From the NCBI GenBank assembly GCA_050953725.1, contig JBMNNB010000003.1:434001-498000 (forward strand): DNA of 64,000 nucleotides, read 5' to 3'. Within the stretch, counting starts at the first letter, position 1. Each line of letters starts with the position of its first letter. This document shows positions 54,241 to 63,316 of this stretch, piece by piece. A model generated the notes under the pieces. That model did no database searches, was not told the origin of the DNA, and saw only the letters and a list, made by a program, of their open reading frames with translations. The position numbers and the translations under genes were made by a program. This stretch comes from DTU053 sp012520115 (GTDB lineage Bacteria; Bacillota; Clostridia; Oscillospirales; Acutalibacteraceae).

Positions 54241-54906
54241 ATGTTTAAGAATAATATAGAATTAGCAGCATGGTGCAAGGAGAAGGCAGGTTGTCCGTAT
54301 TGGTACGGCACCTTCGGACAGACAGCCTCTGAGTCCCTGCTGCAGCAGAAAAAGGCGCAGTACCCGAAGCATTACGCTGACAGCAGGCTTAAAAAAATGC
54401 GCAGTCATTTCGGACGTCAGGTCTTTGACTGCGTGGGTCTGATAAAGGGCTATGTATGGGAGCAGGGAGGCAAAATCATATATGACCCGGCTCAGGATGT
54501 CAGTGCCGATGCTATGTACCTGCGCTGTACCGAGAAGGGCGACATTAATACCATGCCCGAAATTAAGGGCCTGCTTGTCTTTAAAAAGGGGCACACGGGA
54601 GTATATATAGGAGACGGCAGGGTGGTAGAGGCCAAGGGCTTTGACTACGGAGTCGTGATATCAAAGCTTTCCGGCAGCGGCTTTACGGTATGGGGCAAAT
54701 GTCCCTTCATAACCTATCTCGAAAAATACGATGTTGACGGCGACGGCAAGGTCACTCCCGCCGATGCAAGAGCAGTATTGCGCCACAGCGCAAGGCTCAT
54801 TAAGCTGACCGCCGCCGAACAATACTCTGCTGATGTGAACTCCGACGGCAAGGTTGACGCTGCCGATGCAAGGCTGATAATGCGGCAATCACAGGGTCTG
54901 AGTTAG
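54241..54906 (+). CDS. NlpC/P60-type endolysin with C-terminal dockerin
   Basis: A 221-aa protein from ATG 54241 (AAAGGAACAAGACGC upstream). Residues ~1-155 are an NlpC/P60 cysteine peptidase-like domain as in phage endolysins: catalytic Cys in FDCVGLIKGYVW and His in KKGHTGVYIGDG. Residues ~160-221 are a type I dockerin with two calcium-binding loops, DVDGDGKVTPADARAVLR and DVNSDGKVDAADARLIMRQ. Dockerins bind cohesins in cellulosome-type complexes, so the enzyme may be tethered after release. The lack of a signal peptide fits export through the holin encoded two genes on. Cleavage of peptidoglycan is inferred from the family. Confidence 0.88.
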   Translation: MFKNNIELAAWCKEKAGCPYWYGTFGQTASESLLQQKKAQYPKHYADSRLKKMRSHFGRQVFDCVGLIKGYVWEQGGKIIYDPAQDVSADAMYLRCTEKGDINTMPEIKGLLVFKKGHTGVYIGDGRVVEAKGFDYGVVISKLSGSGFTVWGKCPFITYLEKYDVDGDGKVTPADARAVLRHSARLIKLTAAEQYSADVNSDGKVDAADARLIMRQSQGLS

Positions 54907-54930
54907 CTGTGCTTCAAATGAGGTGGATTA

Positions 54931-55224
54931 ATGGAAATATCGGAAAAGCTGTGGGATGAAAGCAGACGAGGTATTGAGGCACGCTTTGAAAGAAACGAGA
55001 GGGACATTGACGAGCTGTATAAAAGGCAGTGCGAAATCGAAAAGCTTTCGATTCAGATAGGCGAAATGCTTAAAAATCATCACAAGACGCAGGAAGACCA
55101 CGGCAAAAGAATAGAAGCTCTGGAGAAAAGACCCGTAAAGTTCTTTGACAAGATAGTAAGCGGCATAATAGGTGCGGCGACAGGCTCTCTGACGGGAGCA
55201 TTGATTTCGCTGTTCATCAAATAG
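54931..55224 (+). CDS. XhlA-like hemolysin/lysis accessory protein
   Basis: A 97-aa protein: charged coiled coil (about residues 5-68, ERNERDIDELYKRQ) followed by one transmembrane helix near the C-terminus (IVSGIIGAATGSLTGALISL). This is the shape of XhlA, a protein that cooperates with holin and endolysin in defective Bacillus prophages. GAGGTGGATTA precedes the ATG. Start 24 nt after the endolysin stop. Confidence 0.8.
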   Translation: MEISEKLWDESRRGIEARFERNERDIDELYKRQCEIEKLSIQIGEMLKNHHKTQEDHGKRIEALEKRPVKFFDKIVSGIIGAATGSLTGALISLFIK

Positions 55225-55272
55225 CCTGCCGCTGCTTCTTTCCTTTACGGAAATCCGCTGAGGAGGTTTATA

Positions 55273-55524
55273 ATGGAGATACTTCACTATTTAACGGAAC
55301 ATTCGCTTGTGCTGGTTCCGGCTTTATTGATTATAGGACAGATAATAAAAGAGATAGAGAAAATTCCGGATAAATTCATCCCCCTCATTTTGCTGCCGAT
55401 TGGCATCTTAGGCGCAGTGGGGATTAACGGACTCAGCGCAGACTCGGTACTTCAGGGAATCCTGGTTACCGGCGTCAGCGTATACGGAAACCAGCTTGTG
55501 AAGCAGCTTAAAAAGCCGGAATAG
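55273..55524 (+). CDS. Phage holin
   Basis: An 83-aa membrane protein with two to three hydrophobic helices (LVLVPALLIIGQII, FIPLILLPIGILGAVGI, VLQGILVTGVSVYG) and a basic C-terminus, the layout of small phage holins that form membrane lesions for endolysin release. GAGGAGGTTTATA precedes the ATG. It is the last gene of the cassette and is followed by a strong terminator. Confidence 0.82.
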   Translation: MEILHYLTEHSLVLVPALLIIGQIIKEIEKIPDKFIPLILLPIGILGAVGINGLSADSVLQGILVTGVSVYGNQLVKQLKKPE

Positions 55525-55535
55525 AGTATAATAAC

Positions 55536-55577
55536 AGCAGGGAGAGGCAATAGCTTCTCCCTGCTTTGATTTTTTCT
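55536..55577 (+). terminator. Terminator of the lysis cassette
   Basis: Stem AGCAGGGAGA/TCTCCCTGCT with a T-rich tail (TTGATTTTTT). Confidence 0.92.
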
Positions 55578-55578
55578 T

Positions 55579-57051
55579 TCAGTTATTACTTCTTATGGCA
55601 AGCTTTATCTCCGAGATATTCTCCTCTGAAGGATAGTCCTTGAGCACGATGATATTCGTTTTCTTCAAATCGGGGAGCATTGAGGCGATGTTCGGCACGG
55701 TGGAGGCCACAAGGTCATATCTGTCCGGCTCGGGCAAGGGCTGGCCGGAGTGCAGATAGTAGGGTATTGTTTCGACCTTGCGGGTCTTTGCGCCGTTGAT
55801 GGTCTCCTCGATGATGTCTGCGATAAAGCCCGTATGTCTCTCGCTGAAATCGCCTATTACAAGAAGCCTTTTCTTTATTGCCACTCCCGAAAAATCCGGA
55901 TGCCTGACGCACAGCCAGAAAAGTATGTTGTGGAAGCTTTCGGTCAGATTCACGCCGAGTTTAGCGGACAGCAGCTCGGTCTGCCGATACAGATAGTCGT
56001 AGACATCTTTGTTTCTGCTCTTAAACAGGCTGGCGAAGTATTCCACCCTGTTAAACAGGGTCGAGGCCTTCATATTAAAGAAAACACCGAGGTTGTACGC
56101 CCCGCCAAGAACCGTATAGCCCTCCTCAAGCCAGGATTCGTCGGGTGGCAGGTCAATGATTTTGAGGGAATTTGTCAAGAACTCATCGAAGTGTATACGG
56201 ATGTTGTTCCATTCCTTACAGGTCCTTATGTCCCTGTGGTGCATCTTCAGGCCTGCACATATGGCTTTAAGGGTGTTTTTCGTAGCATCGGGGAACTTTT
56301 TTCTGACAAGGTTTAACGTGCTGTCGGAAATTTCCTCTTCAAACTCAGGCGGGAAAGACTGAGCATGAAAGCCCTGCATCTCCCTTAACATCGAGACTAA
56401 GAAGAAGATTGCATCATATATGCGTGAGTGCTCGCTTAACAGTCTGTCATAATGCGGGTTAAGCTCTCGAAGCACCTGACTCATATAATCGCCGCTCAGG
56501 TCAATTTCATTATCTTTAAGCCACTGCTCAAACATGCTCCTTTCAAGCCCCCGAATCTCAAGGCTGAACCAGGCGCAAAGCCGTCTGAACTGCTGCTCGT
56601 CCGGGGCATGCAGATAATAGCCTTCCTTGTTTTTTACGATTCTGACGCCCGTGTCGTCGTGCCTTTTGCCGTTGAACTTCAGAATCATTCTGGCAAGGGT
56701 CGACTGGCTTGCAAAGACATTCGACTTGTGAAATTCGGCATTCTTGAAGGGGTAGAAGAAAATGCCCTGAAAAAGCAGTAAAGGCTGAGACTCGATAAAA
56801 ATCTCCTTGCAGATTGTTTCGAGGGTATAGATGCTGCAGGACTTAATGGAAACGCCGCTTTTGGCGGAAACGTCGACAACAAGCCGGTCGCCCCACCTTT
56901 CACGGATAAAGGCAATGTCATCATGGACTGTTCTGACGCTTGCCTTCACGCTCTTGGCGATTTCCTTGAAGGTCAGACTTTGCTCTCTTAGTGCAAAAAG
57001 CTCGAGAATCTTTATTATCCTTTGTGATGAAATATCAAGCAACCTGCGCAT
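55579..57051 (-). CDS. Mga/PRD-type transcriptional regulator
   Basis: A 490-aa regulator. An N-terminal helix-turn-helix (SQRIIKILELFALREQSLT ... SVRTVHDDIAFI, about residues 8-50) is followed by a long PRD-like helical region and a C-terminal EIIB-like segment (KRLLVIGDFSERHTGFIADIIEE), as in Mga/BglG-like activators that sense sugar phosphotransferase status. The longer open frame to 57126 lacks a ribosome-binding site; I chose ATG 57051. It faces the lysis cassette tail to tail, and the nearest terminator separates them. Whether it controls that cassette is unknown. Confidence 0.82.
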   Translation of the reverse strand: MRRLLDISSQRIIKILELFALREQSLTFKEIAKSVKASVRTVHDDIAFIRERWGDRLVVDVSAKSGVSIKSCSIYTLETICKEIFIESQPLLLFQGIFFYPFKNAEFHKSNVFASQSTLARMILKFNGKRHDDTGVRIVKNKEGYYLHAPDEQQFRRLCAWFSLEIRGLERSMFEQWLKDNEIDLSGDYMSQVLRELNPHYDRLLSEHSRIYDAIFFLVSMLREMQGFHAQSFPPEFEEEISDSTLNLVRKKFPDATKNTLKAICAGLKMHHRDIRTCKEWNNIRIHFDEFLTNSLKIIDLPPDESWLEEGYTVLGGAYNLGVFFNMKASTLFNRVEYFASLFKSRNKDVYDYLYRQTELLSAKLGVNLTESFHNILFWLCVRHPDFSGVAIKKRLLVIGDFSERHTGFIADIIEETINGAKTRKVETIPYYLHSGQPLPEPDRYDLVASTVPNIASMLPDLKKTNIIVLKDYPSEENISEIKLAIRSNN

Positions 57052-57246
57052 TTTATCATCTTCTCTCCGGAAATAGAATATTTTCGGATTTTGCAGCCTG
57101 CGCTGCTTTTTCTGACATTGTATCACAAGCTTGTGTCATTGTCCAATAGTCAAACGACACAATATGATATTTTTTCACATTTTAGACGGTGATATTATCA
57201 CTGACGGCTTTGTCTGAAAACTATTTAACACCCGGCTGAATTTAAG

Positions 57247-57279
57247 ACAAAAAAAGGCACTGCATTTAAGCAGTGCCGG
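57247..57279 (-). terminator. Terminator of the histidine kinase gene
   Basis: GGCACTGC/GCAGTGCC stem with TTTTTTT on the minus strand, near the stop at 57291. Confidence 0.9.
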
Positions 57280-57290
57280 TGTTATTTTTA

Positions 57291-60128
57291 TCAGGCTTGC
57301 GGGGGTTCGCCTCTGTAAATCGGCAGGCAGACCTTAGCTTTAAACAAATCTCCGTCAATATGAATCGTAAACTGTCCCTTTTGCAGCTCGCAGAGGCTTT
57401 CGGCGATTGACAGTCCGAGGCCGCTGCCCTCGCCCGTTCTTGCCTCGTCCGCTCTCACGAACCTCTGGGTCAGCTCCTCTACGGGGATGTTGAGGGCATG
57501 GGCGGAGATGTTCTTGACAGAGAAGCAGCCGTAGCCGTTCTCCACGTTTGTTTCCACATAGACCCTTGTGCCGGGCATGGTGTACTTGCGGACATTCGAG
57601 AACAGGTTCTCGAAAATGCGCCATGTCTGCTGGCTGTCGGCTAAAACTATGGGCTGGACTTCGGGGCTTGCGATTATGATTTCTATGCCCTTTTCCTCAA
57701 GCACGTCGCTGTTTTCGCCGCTAATCTGCATCGCAAGCTCGTAGAGGTTGACCGGTGAGAGGTTCAGCTTTACGTTGCCCGTGGACACCTTTGAGGCCTC
57801 CATCAAGTCCTCGATAAGTCCTTTAAGGCGGTTGGATTTTTCCTTTAATATGCCGATATACTCGTTTGCAGGCTCGCCGTATTCGCCGCTGCGCTGGAGC
57901 AGGTCAACATAGTTTACAATCGAGGTCAGCGGGGTTTTAAGGTCGTGGGACACGTTTGTGATAAGCTCCGCTTTAAGCCTTTCGCCCTTTACGGCGGTTT
58001 CGACTGCGGCCTTTGTGCCCTCGTTTATATTCATGATGTCGCTTGCAAGACCCGCTAAGGGCCGGGGCATGGCAGCCGGATTGAGGACATTGTCGTATTT
58101 GCCGAGCGCAATCTGCGAGGCGGCAAAGGCAATATTGTCAAGTGCTGAGATGAACATGAAAATCTTATACAGGCAGGCGGCGTTAAAGGCTAAGGTCAGG
58201 CCTATAAGAATAAGAGCCAATAAGCCGTATTCTCCGTAGACGATTACCTGCACCATAAAAATACCCGTGATGAGAATGAGTACGCCGTTTGCGCCTACAA
58301 ACAGCAGTCCGAAGAGCAGAAGGTTCTTCTTGAGTGCTTTAAGGCTGTCGGTGGTGACCATCTTTGCCATTTGGGCGATTCGCTTGAAGGGTTTAAAGAT
58401 AAAAGCAAAGAAGCGTTTTATGAGCTTGACAAGCTTTCTGAACAGCCTGCCCAGAAGTGCGAGGATTTTCGCCGTCAGTGAGTGGGAGAAGTATCTTTTG
58501 AGCCTTGTGTTTCTTGAAATCGAGCTGAACAGCTCAAGGCCGGCGGCTGCAGCAATCATCAAGGCCGACGGCACAATCAGGCCAAAGGACTGATTAATCT
58601 CTTCAAAGCGGTATTCCGGCGAATCGTAGCCTATAAACGGTATGGCGATGTTTTCCGCAAGGCTCACCGTCATTCCGCTGACAATTACAATCATTGTCGC
58701 AATAACACCGCCGGACACGATGAAATGTATGTCGTTGAATATGCGGTCTATGAAGTACAGCCTGCCGCCGTCCGGGCTTTCGCCGGAGGTAAGAATAAGA
58801 GCAAGGCTCAGAATAATCGAGATTATGAAGCCTATAAGGAAGAGAATCAGATTTGAGTTAAAGGTGGACGCAAGATAATTGTAGTCCTCAAAGGGGACGC
58901 TCAGCCTGTCGCTCTGCTCGAAGGTCTGCGGCAGGGCGAGATACAGGATATACCTGTCCGAGCAGAAACGCTGAAGGCTGCTTATGGTTTTATCCGCAAG
59001 GTCGTTTCTGTTGTACTGGGAGGGCGTTAAGGTAAGAGCAGTGCCGTTTTCATAAACGGGCTTGCCGATTTTAAGCCCCTGCTCCGAGGAGAAAACAAGC
59101 ATCCACGAGAAATCTGCGGCTGCATCGCCTATGTCGAGGGGGTTTTCGGGCTTAATGCTTCCCTCATAGAAATTGCTCTCCGTTTTGCCCGTCAGCTTGT
59201 CATATAAGATGTATTTGAAGTTGCTGTAACTGTTTACGCCCTGCTTTGCGTTTTCGAAGCCGGCCTTAAAATTGTTTAAGATATTCAGCTCGGTATTCTG
59301 CATCCGCTCAAAATAATAGTCGTCGATGCTGTCGCTTGAATAATCCCTTATAAGCTCCTTTTCGGAAAAAAGCTGCACGGTGTCCGAATAGAGATTATAT
59401 AAGCTGTCTGCTAAGTCGTCGAACGAGTAATAATCTTTGTTTATGGCATTATAGTATTGCTCCAGAAGCTCCTCGGCACGGCTCATATTGTCCGTGTCGG
59501 GCTTGTCGGGCAGGGTCACTGAGTATTTTATTATAAAGGCGGTTATCTTTTCGCTGCTTTGGACGTCGCCCGTTTCACCGATGTTCAGATCGTCGCTTAC
59601 CTCATCGGGGACTTTGGTCGGCGACGGCTCGGTAGTTTCATGGTATTCGGTTGCGTATCTTTGCTCAGGATGTGTGGTGTGCAAATTGCCGTCACTGAAT
59701 GACTGACCGAAGAGCTTGGTTACAAAGGCATTATAGGAGACCTTGCTGTAAGGTTCAGCCTTGCCGACAGCTCTCTCTATTTCGCCGAACATCCTTGCGA
59801 GCTTCAGCATGGCGATATATTCCTCATACCTGTCCTTTATCGAGTTTTGTATGCCGTTCTCTATGGCATAAGCGACAAAAGATTCCGAGTCGACGGTTAT
59901 TTCCTTGTCCTTGTGCTTTAAATAGGTGGTGAGCATATTCGCATACTCGATATACTGCTCGTAGAATCTGCGTGTGTCCGTATAGGCGGTGCCTGCGGGA
60001 GAGGGCAGGTTATATACAAATACGGATTTTAAGAGGGGCGTAAAGCCCATGGAGGTAATCAGATAGACGACCAGTACAAAGCAAAGAAATACGGTCCTCT
60101 TGAAACCAAAAGATGTCTTGCCCTTCAT
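57291..60128 (-). CDS. Sensor histidine kinase
   Basis: A 945-aa membrane kinase. N-terminal helix, a ~380-residue extracytoplasmic part, five to six further transmembrane helices (about 420-660), then HisKA with the phospho-acceptor in NVSHDLKTPLTSI (about residue 730), and a HATPase_c domain with N-box IFENLFSNVRKY, G1-type SGLGLSIAE. The extracytoplasmic part is rich in acidic and aromatic residues, without a known family. It is 64 nt downstream of the response-regulator gene on the same strand (GGAGGCTAATTATA before ATG), so it is the cognate kinase. The stimulus is unknown. Confidence 0.92.
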   Translation of the reverse strand: MKGKTSFGFKRTVFLCFVLVVYLITSMGFTPLLKSVFVYNLPSPAGTAYTDTRRFYEQYIEYANMLTTYLKHKDKEITVDSESFVAYAIENGIQNSIKDRYEEYIAMLKLARMFGEIERAVGKAEPYSKVSYNAFVTKLFGQSFSDGNLHTTHPEQRYATEYHETTEPSPTKVPDEVSDDLNIGETGDVQSSEKITAFIIKYSVTLPDKPDTDNMSRAEELLEQYYNAINKDYYSFDDLADSLYNLYSDTVQLFSEKELIRDYSSDSIDDYYFERMQNTELNILNNFKAGFENAKQGVNSYSNFKYILYDKLTGKTESNFYEGSIKPENPLDIGDAAADFSWMLVFSSEQGLKIGKPVYENGTALTLTPSQYNRNDLADKTISSLQRFCSDRYILYLALPQTFEQSDRLSVPFEDYNYLASTFNSNLILFLIGFIISIILSLALILTSGESPDGGRLYFIDRIFNDIHFIVSGGVIATMIVIVSGMTVSLAENIAIPFIGYDSPEYRFEEINQSFGLIVPSALMIAAAAGLELFSSISRNTRLKRYFSHSLTAKILALLGRLFRKLVKLIKRFFAFIFKPFKRIAQMAKMVTTDSLKALKKNLLLFGLLFVGANGVLILITGIFMVQVIVYGEYGLLALILIGLTLAFNAACLYKIFMFISALDNIAFAASQIALGKYDNVLNPAAMPRPLAGLASDIMNINEGTKAAVETAVKGERLKAELITNVSHDLKTPLTSIVNYVDLLQRSGEYGEPANEYIGILKEKSNRLKGLIEDLMEASKVSTGNVKLNLSPVNLYELAMQISGENSDVLEEKGIEIIIASPEVQPIVLADSQQTWRIFENLFSNVRKYTMPGTRVYVETNVENGYGCFSVKNISAHALNIPVEELTQRFVRADEARTGEGSGLGLSIAESLCELQKGQFTIHIDGDLFKAKVCLPIYRGEPPQA

Positions 60129-60191
60129 TATAATTAGCCTCCGTAATAACGCTTTAAGCGTAAGATGTACACTTTGCCCTTCCCGGTAGAT

Positions 60192-60881
60192 TTACTGCTT
60201 TTCTATTTTATATCCCACGCCCCATACGACCTTTATGTAGCGGGGCTCCTTCGGGTTAATCTCAATCTTTTCCCTTATGCGCCTTATGTGCACCGTCACG
60301 GTCTTTTCGCCCGTGATAAAGGGCTCGTTCCAGACCGCCTCGTAAATCTGTGCGGTGGAAAGCACCCTGCCCATGTTCCGCATAAGGCACTCCACTATGC
60401 CGTATTCTGTGGCGGTCAGCTTGACCGGCTCGCCGTCGACGGTGACCTCATGCGCTTTCAGGTCAACCACAAGGCCGCCGTTTACAAGCACGTCCTCCTT
60501 GATTTCGATGCTGCCGAGGGACGTGAAGCGTCTTATCTGTGATTTTACCCTTGCCATAAGCTCAAGGGGATTAAAGGGCTTTGTCACATAGTCGTCGGCG
60601 CCGAAAGACAGCCCCGTAATCTTGTCGCTGTCCTCACTCTTTGCCGAGAGAAGTATTATAGGAATATTGTTTGTTTCACGAAGCTTGAGAGTCGCCCTAA
60701 GGCCGTCGGTGCCGGGCATCATAATGTCCAGTATCATGCAGTGGATTTCGTTTTCGGCTGCAATCTTTAAAGCCTTGTCGCCGTTTTCCGCCTTCAGGAC
60801 GTTGTAGCCCTCCAGCTTCAGATATATCTCCAATGCGTCGAGTATGGCCTTGTCGTCATCGCAAACAAGAACATTGTACAT
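60192..60881 (-). CDS. OmpR/PhoB-family response regulator
   Basis: A 229-aa two-domain regulator: receiver with acidic pocket CDDD at 7-10, phosphorylated Asp52 (MILDIMMPGTDG) and YVTKPFNP (Lys about 104), then a winged helix-turn-helix output with KLTATEYGIVECLMRN and TVTVHIRRIREKIE. GGAGGAAGTCTTA precedes the ATG. It is first in an operon with the sensor kinase. Confidence 0.95.
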   Translation of the reverse strand: MYNVLVCDDDKAILDALEIYLKLEGYNVLKAENGDKALKIAAENEIHCMILDIMMPGTDGLRATLKLRETNNIPIILLSAKSEDSDKITGLSFGADDYVTKPFNPLELMARVKSQIRRFTSLGSIEIKEDVLVNGGLVVDLKAHEVTVDGEPVKLTATEYGIVECLMRNMGRVLSTAQIYEAVWNEPFITGEKTVTVHIRRIREKIEINPKEPRYIKVVWGVGYKIEKQ

Positions 60882-61074
60882 TAAGACTTCCTCCCAAAGA
60901 CAGTTGTCTGTCCCTATTCTAAGCCCCTGCCGCCCTCCGGCGGTTTTACCGGCTTAGCTTAATTATACATAAAAATAAAATATTGTCACGGGCAAACATT
61001 TTTCCTTATGATTATTGTAGGGGAAAATTTCAAAGAAAAAGGCGATAAAAGTATTAAGATTCGGTAAAAAGCGC

Positions 61075-61106
61075 AAAAAAAATCAGCAAAGATTTCTTTG
61101 CTGACT
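61075..61106 (-). terminator. Terminator of the small membrane protein gene
   Basis: GTCAGCAAAG/CTTTGCTGAT stem with T run on the minus strand. Confidence 0.7.
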
Positions 61107-61133
61107 TGTATGGCTTTTGCGGAATACACGGCG

Positions 61134-61304
61134 CTAATCTATTTCACAAACCTGCTGCACGTTGACGCAGCACAGGGCTTCCTCAAACTTTTTGTCTTCA
61201 TGAGTCTTTTTTACAACAAAGGTGGTGGCGAAAAAGGCACCCGACAGTAAGAGTGCGGTCAGAAAAATAACAAACCGTTTAAAAGTATCCCTTCCCATTC
61301 TCAT
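61134..61304 (-). CDS. Small membrane protein, unknown function
   Basis: A 56-aa protein from ATG 61304 (AAAGGAG 7 nt upstream; a string of ATGAGA codons allows other starts). A basic N-terminus, one helix (FVIFLTALLLSGAFFATTFV), then a charged C-terminal end with a Cys pair (EEALCCVNVQQVCEID). No family recognised. Confidence 0.6.
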   Translation of the reverse strand: MRMGRDTFKRFVIFLTALLLSGAFFATTFVVKKTHEDKKFEEALCCVNVQQVCEID

Positions 61305-61399
61305 TCTCATTCTCCTTTTTTCTTCTCTCGCCCATATAATACCATAATGCTCCAAAAATGTAAACAATAAGACAGAATTTTTTTCTTTTCAGGACGCAA

Positions 61400-61430
61400 A
61401 AAAAGCCGAAGAATCATCTTCGGCTTTTTT
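61400..61430. terminator. Bidirectional terminator of gdhA
   Basis: AAAAGCCGAAGA/TCTTCGGCTTTT stem with T run in both directions. Confidence 0.9.
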
Positions 61431-61452
61431 TATTCGGTTTGCGCCTTAAGGC

Positions 61453-62799
61453 TTAGTAAACTCCCTGTGCTATCATAGCATCCGCAACCTTTTTAAAGCC
61501 TGCTATGTTTGCACCTGCTATCAGGTTGTATCCGAAGCCGTACTCCTCTGCGGCCCTTGCGCTGTTAAAGTGTATGTTCTTCATAATTTCCATCAAAAGC
61601 TCGTCGACAGCGTCTGCAGTCCAGCTTCTGCGCTCGGAGTTCTGGCTCATTTCAAGGGCGGAGACCGCTACGCCGCCTGCGTTGGCCGCCTTTGAGGGAG
61701 CGACTGCCCTGAGATTTTCGGAGAGGTAGCCGAGAGCGCCGTTGGAGGTGGGCATATTTGAAACCTCGATGTAATACTTTACGCCGTTAGCAACGATTTT
61801 CTTTGCATCCTCCATGTCGACCTCGTTCTGCGTGGCGCAGGGCATGATGATGTCGACCTTTTCGCCCCACGGCTTCTGGCCGGGATGGAAGGAGGCGCCG
61901 AACTCCTTTGCATAGTCCGAGAGCTGTACGTCGCCCACATAGCGAAGTCTGTTAAGGTAATCGAATTTTTCCTGTGTGTTTACGCCGTTTTTGTCGTAAA
62001 CATAGCCCGTCGGGTCGGAGATAGTTACGACCTTTGCGCCGAGCTGGGTTGCCTTAACCGCAACGCCCCATGCCACGTTGCCGTAGCCGGAGATAGCTAT
62101 GGTCTTGCCCTCAAGACTGTCGCCGAAGTGTTTAAGCACCTCGTTTGTATAATATATTGCTCCGAAGCCCGTAGCCTCGGGACGAAGCAGGGAGCCGCCG
62201 TATTCAAGTCCCTTGCCGGTGAATACTCCGTTCTCGAAATTGCCCCTGATTCGTTTGTACTGTCCGAAGAGATAGCCGATTTCCCTGCCGCCGACGCCTA
62301 TGTCGCCTGCGGGAACGTCCGTGTCCGGACCTATATGGCGGTAAAGCTCTGTCATAAAAGCCTGACAGAAGCGCATTACCTCGCCTTCGCTTTTTCCGAT
62401 GGGGTCAAAGTCCGAGCCGCCCTTGCCGCCGCCTATGGGCAGGCCCGTAAGGCTGTTTTTAAAGACCTGCTCAAAACCGAGGAACTTTATTATGCCGGGA
62501 TAAACGGAGGGGTGAAAGCGGAGTCCGCCCTTGTACGGGCCTATCGCACTGTTAAACTGCACCCTGTAACCGGTGTTTACTCTGATGTTGCCGCTGTCGT
62601 CTGTCCAGCATACTCTGAAGGAAATGAAACGCTCGGGCTCAACCATGCGGGCGAGAATATTGTACTTCTCGTATTCGGGATGCCTTGCTATTACAGGCTC
62701 AAGGGAGGTGAAAACCTCCTCTACCGTCTGTAAAAACTCAGGCTCGTTTGCATACTTCTTTTTTGTGTCACTGATAACCCTTGCTATGTACTGATTCAT
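61453..62799 (-). CDS. gdhA: NADP-type glutamate dehydrogenase
   Basis: A 448-aa hexameric-type glutamate dehydrogenase, linking 2-oxoglutarate and ammonia to glutamate. NSAIGPYKGGLRFHPSV with substrate-binding lysine, then GLPIGGGKGGSDFDP (catalytic Lys), and a nucleotide-binding ISGYGNVAWG in the C-terminal half. The motif set and length are those of the NADP-dependent assimilatory enzyme, but coenzyme choice is not proven. ATG 62799 has AAGGGGC upstream and begins MNQYIARV; the frame reaches 62814. It has its own promoter and terminator. Confidence 0.97.
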   Translation of the reverse strand: MNQYIARVISDTKKKYANEPEFLQTVEEVFTSLEPVIARHPEYEKYNILARMVEPERFISFRVCWTDDSGNIRVNTGYRVQFNSAIGPYKGGLRFHPSVYPGIIKFLGFEQVFKNSLTGLPIGGGKGGSDFDPIGKSEGEVMRFCQAFMTELYRHIGPDTDVPAGDIGVGGREIGYLFGQYKRIRGNFENGVFTGKGLEYGGSLLRPEATGFGAIYYTNEVLKHFGDSLEGKTIAISGYGNVAWGVAVKATQLGAKVVTISDPTGYVYDKNGVNTQEKFDYLNRLRYVGDVQLSDYAKEFGASFHPGQKPWGEKVDIIMPCATQNEVDMEDAKKIVANGVKYYIEVSNMPTSNGALGYLSENLRAVAPSKAANAGGVAVSALEMSQNSERRSWTADAVDELLMEIMKNIHFNSARAAEEYGFGYNLIAGANIAGFKKVADAMIAQGVY

Positions 62800-62877
62800 G
62801 ATTTGCCCCTTCAAAACTTCGCTGCATTCAAAATCAGCAAAAATAACGCTTAAAACCGTAACTTTTAAGCAATGAGT

Positions 62878-62906
62878 ATTGTACCCCTATTTTTCTAAAA
62901 AAACAA
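62878..62906 (-). promoter_or_regulatory. Sigma-A-type promoter of gdhA
   Basis: On the minus strand TTGTTT, 17-nt spacer, TACAAT. It lies about 75 nt before the start codon. Confidence 0.55.
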
Positions 62907-63316
62907 CGGATAAATTCCCATTGTATACAATTTGTAATAAGCGACAAAGCACAGCGCATTTTACCAGATAATTTTATACTTTTTACAAAATTCTGCTGAA
63001 ATCAATATGTCATTTTATGTAATTTAATTGCATTAAATGGCAAATATTGTATTAAAAATGAAATCAGGGTGCGGGGAATTAAATATAAGAATTGGCATTT
63101 TATGCATAACGCAATTGTAAGAACTGCCAATTCGGCGGAAACAAGGCGTATTTTTATACTTTTGCGCTGATTTTATGAGAGCCTGAGTAAATAAGGAGCA
63201 TCAAAAAGGAAATAACTATACAGTCCTTAAAATCGCACAAAATTTAAGCTGATTTCGGATAATTTTATTGAAAAATCACTTTTTTCCGCAATAATATGCA
63301 AAGTATGAAAATCGTA
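62907..63316. other. AT-rich divergent intergenic region
   Basis: Middle of the ~700-nt gap between gdhA and nifJ. Very AT-rich. A weak TTGAAA-18-TAATAT pair lies at 63268-63297. No RNA gene or ORF with a ribosome-binding site. Confidence 0.4.

Noticed and set aside
51972..55524. Complete prophage or tailocin
   Set aside because: No integrase, terminase, portal, capsid, tail-tube, sheath or tape-measure genes on either side; flanks are GH78 and a sugar-responsive-type regulator.
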